DNA of 6,083 nucleotides, taken from Anaerolineae bacterium (lineage in GTDB: Bacteria; Chloroflexota; Anaerolineae; UBA4142). Positions 1-4,271 of the stretch are shown piece by piece; within the stretch, counting starts at the first letter, position 1; each line of letters begins with the position of its first letter. The position numbers were made by a program, and so were the translations under genes. The stretch lies in the NCBI GenBank assembly GCA_027457205.1, contig DAIDTM010000422.1, positions 1 to 6,083 of the forward strand, read 5' to 3'. The notes under the pieces are model-generated. The model was not told where the DNA came from, searched no databases, and saw only the letters and a list, made by a program, of their open reading frames with translations.

Positions 1-2
1 CG

Positions 3-284
3 CGCGGTGTACCAAATCACGGACGCTCGCGCTACGAACTGCCGTGGCAGAGCGTCACGACGATCGCGCAGTGCCGCGAACGGTTGGAGGAGAGCCGGCG
101 GATGCGGCTGGCAAGTCTGGAGCTGTGGCCCCAGCCGCCCCATCTAGAAATCGCTTACACGCTGGCTTTTTCTCCAGACCCGATCAACGCGCCGGTCCGT
201 TTCGTTCTGGGTTTGCGGCACGACGAAGCGCACGTAGAGCAAATCAGAAAGATCGTCGCGCAGGTAAAAGCCGCGCGCAACTGA
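3..284 (+). CDS. 3' end of an unidentified protein gene (5' end outside window)
   Basis: The reading frame is open from the left edge to TGA at 282-284, giving the last 93 residues of a protein whose start lies outside the window. I do not recognise the family. The visible part has a basic, arginine-rich helix-like stretch (residues 24-37), a hydrophobic, proline-containing middle (LWPQPPHLEIAYTLAFSP, about 41-58) and a C-terminal amphipathic helix (EAHVEQIRKIVAQVKAA). There is no signal peptide or membrane segment in this part. This frame is preferred over the overlapping open frame at 44-295 because its third codon positions are richer in G/C, its protein looks folded, and its stop lies 11 nt before the well-supported start of the next gene, as expected in an operon. 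It is probably the upstream member of the operon that continues with the reductase gene. Function unknown. Confidence 0.6.
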   Translation, partial: RGVPNHGRSRYELPWQSVTTIAQCRERLEESRRMRLASLELWPQPPHLEIAYTLAFSPDPINAPVRFVLGLRHDEAHVEQIRKIVAQVKAARN

Positions 285-285
285 C

Positions 286-291
286 AAGAGG
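286..291 (+). promoter_or_regulatory. Shine-Dalgarno site for the reductase gene
   Basis: AAGAGG lies 4 nt upstream of the ATG at 296. It fixes the start at 296, because the same reading frame stays open upstream to 44 inside the preceding gene. Confidence 0.6.
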
Positions 292-295
292 AAAA

Positions 296-1066
296 ATGCT
301 GGACACAACAAACCCGTTGGTCGCAACACAAGTCAATCGAATCGGATATGCGGCGACCACCGTCGTCGAGTCGCGCGCGGCGACATCGGCGGCGCATCTC
401 ATCCGCGTCGCCAAACCGTATGGCTTTGATTTTAGAACGAGCCAAGCCGCGCGCTTGTATCTTCAAACGGACGAGGGAGAGGCATACCATCCGCTTTCCA
501 TGTCCTCGTCGCCGACGCGCGATTACCTGGAGTTCGCGGTGCACCGCTCGCCGTCGGCGTTCAAGCGCGCGTTCTTCGCGCTGAAACCGGGCGACACGGT
601 CGGCATCGAAGGACCGTACGGTCGTTTTTTCCTCGATCCTGAACGCCCAGCGATTCTGATTGCGGGTGGCATCGTCATCACGCCGCTGAAAAGTATGATC
701 GAGTACGCGACCGACGCACAACTCGCGACGCCGCTCACACTCATCTACAGCAACCGCACGCCGGACGAGATCGCGTTCAAAGACGAATTGGACGCGATGG
801 CGGAGAAGAACCCGCGCCTCGATATCGTTTACACGATCACGCGCCTGGAACCGCATCACGCGTGGGATGGACGCGTCGGTCGAATTGACGAGAACCTCCT
901 GCATGATGTATCATCCGATCCGCGCGACGCGCGCTATTACCTCTGCGGCACGCCGAGTTTGGTGCACGATACGACTCAGCGGCTGATGGCACTGGGCGCG
1001 CCCCAGGAGCACATTTTGCAAGAACAGTTTCGCGGCTATACGCGCCACGCGCATCTCGCCGCATAA
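296..1066 (+). CDS. FAD/NAD(P)H-binding oxidoreductase, ferredoxin-NADP reductase superfamily
   Basis: This 256-residue protein is predicted to be a soluble cytoplasmic flavoenzyme that moves electrons between NAD(P)H and a partner through FAD. Residues about 20-110 form the flavin-binding barrel. HPLSMSSSP (65-73) sits where the family has its RxYS/HPxS/T flavin motif, and GDTVGIEGPYGRFFL (99-113) is the typical barrel end. Residues about 118-250 are the NAD(P) domain: ILIAGGIVITPLKSM (120-134), LIYSNRTPDEIAFKDEL (149-165), YYLCGTP (214-220) and the C-terminal FRGY (245-248) are recognisable landmarks. There is no 2Fe-2S domain, so the electron partner must be another protein or a free flavin/quinone. 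One oddity is that the usually glycine third position of GGxGxTP is valine (V127). The start is supported by AAGAGG just upstream. The gene follows the previous stop by 11 nt and precedes the dioxygenase-like gene by 12 nt, so co-transcription is likely. The physiological substrate is not determinable. Confidence 0.85.
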   Translation: MLDTTNPLVATQVNRIGYAATTVVESRAATSAAHLIRVAKPYGFDFRTSQAARLYLQTDEGEAYHPLSMSSSPTRDYLEFAVHRSPSAFKRAFFALKPGDTVGIEGPYGRFFLDPERPAILIAGGIVITPLKSMIEYATDAQLATPLTLIYSNRTPDEIAFKDELDAMAEKNPRLDIVYTITRLEPHHAWDGRVGRIDENLLHDVSSDPRDARYYLCGTPSLVHDTTQRLMALGAPQEHILQEQFRGYTRHAHLAA

Positions 1067-1068
1067 TC

Positions 1069-1074
1069 GAAAGG
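1069..1074 (+). promoter_or_regulatory. Shine-Dalgarno site that selects the second of two adjacent ATGs
   Basis: GAAAGG ends 1 nt before the ATG at 1076 but 4 nt before the ATG at 1079. The latter matches the spacing seen for the reductase gene, so translation probably begins at 1079. Confidence 0.45.
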
Positions 1075-1078
1075 CATG

Positions 1079-1951
1079 ATGACCAACAAATCGATTCATC
1101 CCGATACGACCCTCGGCTACGTTCACCTGAATGTCTCCGACCTGACTCAATCGCTGTCGTTCTACCAAGAAGTACTCGGCTTTCAAGCGCAGCGCCGCGA
1201 CGGCGACACGGCGTACCTCGGCGCGGGACAAGCGGACACGCCTTGCGTTGCGCTGACGGAACGCCACGGCGCCATCAGACCCGAGTTCGCGACCGGGCTG
1301 TACCACTTTGCTGTCCTCGTGCCTTCGCGGCTGGAACTCGCGCACTCGCTGCGGCGGCTCGTCGAAACCGAATATCCGCTGCAAGGTTTCGCCGATCACC
1401 TGGTCAGCGAAGCGATCTATCTCGCCGACCCGGACGGCAACGGCATCGAAATCTATCGCGACCGCCCGCGCAGTGAGTGGTACGACGCGCAGGGCAAGAT
1501 CAAAATGGCGACGGATCCACTGGACGTGCGCGGCGTGCTCGCAGAATTGAACGGACACGACGGCGCGTGGCGCGGTTTCGACGCCGCGACGAAATTGGGG
1601 CACATGCATTTGCAGGTGGCGAACGTGCGCCAGGCAAAAGCATTTTACAGCGACGTGCTTGGGTTCGATCTCATCATGATGTACGGACCGAGCGCGGCGT
1701 TCGTTTCCGCCGGTGGTTACCATCACCACATCGGTATGAACACGTGGAACAGCGCGGGCGCGCCGCCGCCTCCGCCCGAATCGATCGGCTTGCGCGAATT
1801 CGTCGTGCGCTTGCCCGATCTGGACGCGTTGAGCCAGGTCGCCGGTCGCGTGCGCGCCGCCGGGCTTGCCATCGAAGAAGAAAACGAGGGCTTGCTCGTG
1901 CGCGACCCGTCGCAGATCGCGGTCGTGCTGACGGCGGCAAAGCCGGCGTAA
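1079..1951 (+). CDS. Two-module VOC-family protein, CatE-like (catechol 2,3-dioxygenase / glyoxalase fold)
   Basis: The 290-residue protein contains two vicinal-oxygen-chelate modules, about residues 12-128 and 173-285, as in two-module CatE-type extradiol dioxygenases. The first module carries a complete 2-His-1-Glu metal set by position: H16 (GYVHLNV), H76 (LYHFAVLV) and E124 (DPDGNGIEIYRDRPR). The second has H177 (GHMHLQV) and the triple histidine H215-H217 (GGYHHHIGMNTW) characteristic of this subfamily, but its closing strand reads IAVVLTA without the expected glutamate. The known family reaction is oxygen-dependent ring cleavage of catechols, but related VOC proteins act as lyases or resistance proteins, so catalysis is inferred. 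A proline run (229-233) marks a loop in module 2. The gene lies between a flavin reductase gene and a methyltransferase gene in an apparent operon. The alternative start at 1076 would add only one methionine. Confidence 0.85.
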   Translation: MTNKSIHPDTTLGYVHLNVSDLTQSLSFYQEVLGFQAQRRDGDTAYLGAGQADTPCVALTERHGAIRPEFATGLYHFAVLVPSRLELAHSLRRLVETEYPLQGFADHLVSEAIYLADPDGNGIEIYRDRPRSEWYDAQGKIKMATDPLDVRGVLAELNGHDGAWRGFDAATKLGHMHLQVANVRQAKAFYSDVLGFDLIMMYGPSAAFVSAGGYHHHIGMNTWNSAGAPPPPPESIGLREFVVRLPDLDALSQVAGRVRAAGLAIEEENEGLLVRDPSQIAVVLTAAKPA

Positions 1952-1962
1952 TCCGCACGCCG

Positions 1963-2487
1963 ATGAATCATCAAGACCATGTGAACCTGCTCCGCGCCGG
2001 CGTGCCGGCGACCGGCGGCGTGTGGACGGATTTCGGATCGGGCGCGGGCGCGTTTACGCTCGCGCTCGCCGAACTCATCGGCGCGTCCGGCGAAATCTAT
2101 TCCATCGATCAAGACGCCGCCGCGCTGCGCGAGCAAGAACGCGCGATGCGCGCGCGTTTTCCGCGCGCCGTCGTCCACTATCGCGCCGCTGATTTTGCTT
2201 CCCCGCTTGACTTGCCGCCTCTCGATGGCGTCATCATGGCGAACGCGTTGCACTTTGCGCGCGACCAGGAACGCGTCGTGCGGTCGATCAAGCAGTATCT
2301 ACGCCCCGACGGGCGTTTCATTTTGGTCGAATACAACACAGACCAGGGAAATCCGTGGGTGCCGCACCCGCTTTCGTTTGGAACGTGGCAAGCGCTCGCG
2401 CGTCGCTGCGGCTTTGAGCACACGCGCCTGCTGGCGACGCGTCCCAGCAGTTTCTTGCGCGAGATATATTCCGCGTTGAGTTGGTAA
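1963..2487 (+). CDS. Small class I SAM-dependent methyltransferase
   Basis: This 174-residue protein has the Rossmann-fold landmarks of class I methyltransferases. Motif I is VWTDFGSGAGAFTLALA (20-36), with the glycine-rich SAM loop. The acidic residue after strand 2 lies in IYSIDQD (45-51), an aspartate (D77, in AADF) follows strand 3, motif IV-like LDGVIMANALHF lies at 87-98, and LRPDGRFILVEYN (113-125) is the post-motif strand. It should transfer a methyl group from SAM to an unidentified acceptor in the cytoplasm. It is shorter than many UbiE/Methyltransf_11 proteins, but the C-terminal part (PWVPHPLSF...FLREIYSALSW) looks like a proper end rather than a truncation. The ATG at 1963 lies 11 nt after the dioxygenase-like stop and has no clear Shine-Dalgarno, so translation is probably coupled to the upstream gene. 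The frame stays open upstream to 1477, but that part only shadows the VOC gene. Confidence 0.85.
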   Translation: MNHQDHVNLLRAGVPATGGVWTDFGSGAGAFTLALAELIGASGEIYSIDQDAAALREQERAMRARFPRAVVHYRAADFASPLDLPPLDGVIMANALHFARDQERVVRSIKQYLRPDGRFILVEYNTDQGNPWVPHPLSFGTWQALARRCGFEHTRLLATRPSSFLREIYSALSW

Positions 2488-2511
2488 TTGAAGTTACTTT
2501 GGCTCTATAAT
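2481..2511 (+). promoter_or_regulatory. Candidate promoter for the DHA2 transporter gene
   Basis: A perfect -10 hexamer TATAAT lies at 2506-2511 in the gap after the methyltransferase stop. The -35 is weak: the best candidate is TTGGTA at 2481-2486 with a 19-bp spacer, overlapping the end of the methyltransferase gene. TTGAAG at 2488 is only 12 bp from the -10 and cannot serve. Transcription would start near 2518, giving a leader of about 50 nt. Confidence 0.5.
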
Positions 2512-2518
2512 TCTATCG

Positions 2519-2552
2519 TCCTTCCGCAAGTTTGAAAACCTGCGCGGGAGGA
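2519..2552 (+). other. 5' leader hairpin upstream of the transporter start
   Basis: TCCTTCC (2519-2525) pairs with GGGAGGA (2546-2552), including one G-U pair. After a two-base bulge (C2545, G2544), GCA (2526-2528) pairs with TGC (2541-2543), and the stem continues through a mismatch with GTT (2530-2532) against AAC (2537-2539) around the loop TGAA. The right arm contains the most consensus-like Shine-Dalgarno sequence of the leader. No T-run follows, so it is not an intrinsic terminator. It may stabilise the mRNA 5' end or affect translation. Confidence 0.35.
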
Positions 2553-2554
2553 TC

Positions 2555-2560
2555 AGGGGG
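2555..2560 (+). promoter_or_regulatory. Shine-Dalgarno site deciding the transporter start
   Basis: AGGGGG lies 7 nt upstream of TTG at 2568, an ideal spacing. This supports 2568 over the earlier in-frame TTG at 2532, which has no ribosome-binding site and lies inside the leader hairpin. Confidence 0.5.
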
Positions 2561-2567
2561 TCGCATT

Positions 2568-4184
2568 TTGAGTTTCAATCCACCACAACCTGTTCCCGAA
2601 AAGCGGGAACGCATCGCTTACAAATGGAAGGTGCTGATGACGGTCGTCTTCGGCATCTTTATGGTCATTCTCGATACGACCGTCGTGAACGTCGCGTTCC
2701 AAACGCTGCAACAAGAATTTGGCGCGACGCTCAACGACGCGCAGTGGATCATCAGCATCTACGTGCTCGCGCTCGGCATCAGCACGCCGCTCTCGGGCTA
2801 TCTCGCCGATCGCTTTGGCGCCAAGCGCGTCTATCTCGGCGGACTGTTCATTTTCGTCGTCGGCTCGCTCCTGGGCGGAGTTGCGCCGAACCTCGGTTTT
2901 CTCGTCGTCGCGCGCGCGATCCAAGGATTTGGCGGCGGCATTGCGCTGCCGCTGGGCGCGGCGCTGCTGCTCAGCACCTTCCCAGTCGAGGAACAAGGCA
3001 GCGCGCTCGGCATCTTTGGCATCGCCTCCCTCGTCGCGCCGGCGGTCGGTCCCATCCTGGGCGGCTGGCTGGTCGATCACAATCTATGGCGATTCATCTT
3101 CTTCATCAATCCGCCTATCGGAATCATCGGCGTAATCCTGGGTTCGCGCTTGCTGCGCGAGCACAAGGGCGACCGATTGCCGTCGTTCGATAAATGGGGC
3201 TTGCTGACCGAGATCATCGGCTTTGGCGCGGTGCTGCTTGCCGCGTCGCTTGCCGCGAATGAAAGTTGGACATCGCCCGATGTGTTGACCTGGTTCGCCA
3301 TCGGCGGCGTTGGCTTGATCGCGTTCGTGTGGGTCGAACTCTACGTCGCCAAAGAACCGCTGATGGATATGCGCCTCTTCGCCAAACGCACGTTCCTGAA
3401 CGCGAGTCTGCTGGGCTATGTCAGCGTCATCGCGCTGTTCGGCGCGGAATTTCTGCTGCCGGTCTACCTGCAAGCGCTGCGCGGCAGAAGCGCGCTCGAA
3501 ACCGGGTTGATCTTGCTGCCGCTCGCCGTGACCGGCGGTATCTCATCGATCCTGGCAGGACAATGGTACGATCGCTTGGGTCCGCGCCCGCTGGTCGCCG
3601 TCGGCTTTGGCGTTTTGATCATCAACACCTGGCAACTCTCGCTGCTCAAAGCCGATACGCCAATCAGTTGGATCATCGTTCTGCTCGCGCTGCGCGGCAT
3701 CGCGCTGGGTTTGACTGTGCAAACCACGTTCGTGACCGCGCTCTCTGTCGTGCCGGTACGTCACCTCGCGCGCGGCTCGTCGCTGTCGAACGCGACGCGC
3801 AATGTTGTGCAAGCGATTGGCATCGCGCTGCTGGCGACGGTGCTGGCAAGCACGCTGTCACCGCAAGTCGCCGCGCTGCAAACGCAATTCACCGCGACGC
3901 CGGCGGCGGCGAACGCGCCGCGCCCCGCGCTGTGCGACGCGCCGGCGAAGACGCTCGCCAGCGCCAGCCGCGGCGCGGCGGGCAGCGTGAGCGCGCAACT
4001 GCCGCCGAACGCCGCGTCGCTGATCGCAGAAGCGTGCGCCGAAAATGTCGCTGGCTTTGAGCGCGCGTACACCGTGACGTTTTACGCCGCGCTGGTCGCG
4101 CTCGCCATGGGGCTGCTGCTGCCCGGCTGGCCGTTCAAGTGGGCAGGACGGCGCGCGGCGGATATGCCGGTGGTGGGACATTGA
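2568..4184 (+). CDS. DHA2-family (EmrB/QacA-like) 14-TM MFS drug:H+ antiporter
   Basis: The 538-residue inner-membrane protein is predicted to export small molecules using the proton gradient. Fourteen hydrophobic segments can be counted (roughly 22-42, 60-80, 89-107, 110-133, 146-168, 173-193, 211-231, 239-260, 281-301, 312-332, 340-360, 367-390, 409-430, 502-521), which fits the DHA2 branch. Family motifs are clear: LDTTVVNVA (35-43) in TM1, GYLADRFGAKR (77-87) after TM2 (motif A), RAIQGFGGG (116-124) in TM4 (motif B), VGPILGGWL (160-168) in TM5 (motif C), and a second motif-A-like GQWYDRLGPR (331-340) between TM10 and TM11. An alanine-rich extracytoplasmic loop of about 70 residues with two cysteines (C456, C490) separates TM13 from TM14. 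The TTG at 2568 is chosen for its AGGGGG site 7 nt upstream. The gene has its own candidate promoter and follows the putative modification operon. The substrate cannot be inferred. Confidence 0.9.
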   Translation: MSFNPPQPVPEKRERIAYKWKVLMTVVFGIFMVILDTTVVNVAFQTLQQEFGATLNDAQWIISIYVLALGISTPLSGYLADRFGAKRVYLGGLFIFVVGSLLGGVAPNLGFLVVARAIQGFGGGIALPLGAALLLSTFPVEEQGSALGIFGIASLVAPAVGPILGGWLVDHNLWRFIFFINPPIGIIGVILGSRLLREHKGDRLPSFDKWGLLTEIIGFGAVLLAASLAANESWTSPDVLTWFAIGGVGLIAFVWVELYVAKEPLMDMRLFAKRTFLNASLLGYVSVIALFGAEFLLPVYLQALRGRSALETGLILLPLAVTGGISSILAGQWYDRLGPRPLVAVGFGVLIINTWQLSLLKADTPISWIIVLLALRGIALGLTVQTTFVTALSVVPVRHLARGSSLSNATRNVVQAIGIALLATVLASTLSPQVAALQTQFTATPAAANAPRPALCDAPAKTLASASRGAAGSVSAQLPPNAASLIAEACAENVAGFERAYTVTFYAALVALAMGLLLPGWPFKWAGRRAADMPVVGH

Positions 4185-4212
4185 ATCCAAGACCGGGCAG
4201 AGCTGGCGTTAT

Positions 4213-4240
4213 TCGACAGACACTCTAATTTCGTTATAAT
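4213..4240 (+). promoter_or_regulatory. Strong sigma70-type promoter for the BTAD-AAA regulator
   Basis: TCGACA (4213-4218, five of six matches to TTGACA) is followed after 16 bp by a perfect TATAAT (4235-4240). The expected transcription start is at about 4246-4248, directly at the GTG codon at 4248. The last two bases of the -10 box belong to the left arm of the palindrome at 4239-4264. Confidence 0.75.
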
Positions 4241-4271
4241 ACGAGGCGTGACAACGCCTCGTATGTTTTTT
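4239..4271 (+). terminator. Perfect palindrome plus T-run: terminator-like hairpin, possibly also an operator
   Basis: ATACGAGGCGT (4239-4249) and ACGCCTCGTAT (4254-4264) are exact reverse complements around the loop GACA. One G and six T (4266-4271) follow, the form of a rho-independent terminator for the transporter transcript. The structure overlaps the end of the -10 box and the first codons of the downstream gene. As double-stranded DNA it is also well placed as an operator. The sequence does not distinguish these roles; both may hold. Confidence 0.65.

Noticed and set aside
44..295. In-frame upstream extension of the reductase from GTG at 44
   Set aside because: It overlaps the upstream gene in another frame, has no Shine-Dalgarno and encodes an arginine/alanine-rich sequence unlike any FNR N-terminus. 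The ATG at 296 has AAGAGG upstream.
911..1729. Long minus-strand open frame (272 codons) opposite the reductase and dioxygenase genes
   Set aside because: It lies antisense to two genes with clear family motifs, is arginine/valine-rich as expected of GC-rich shadow frames, and shows no domain or start site.
1477..1962. Upstream open extension of the methyltransferase frame
   Set aside because: It shadows the VOC gene and is strongly arginine-rich. The methyltransferase homology begins just after the ATG at 1963.
2488..2493. TTGAAG as -35 box for the TATAAT at 2506
   Set aside because: The spacer is only 12 bp, too short for a sigma70-type promoter.
2532..2567. Earlier TTG start for the transporter
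   Set aside because: It has no ribosome-binding site, lies in the leader hairpin, and its added residues (MKTCAGGSGGRI) are translated from Shine-Dalgarno-like sequence.
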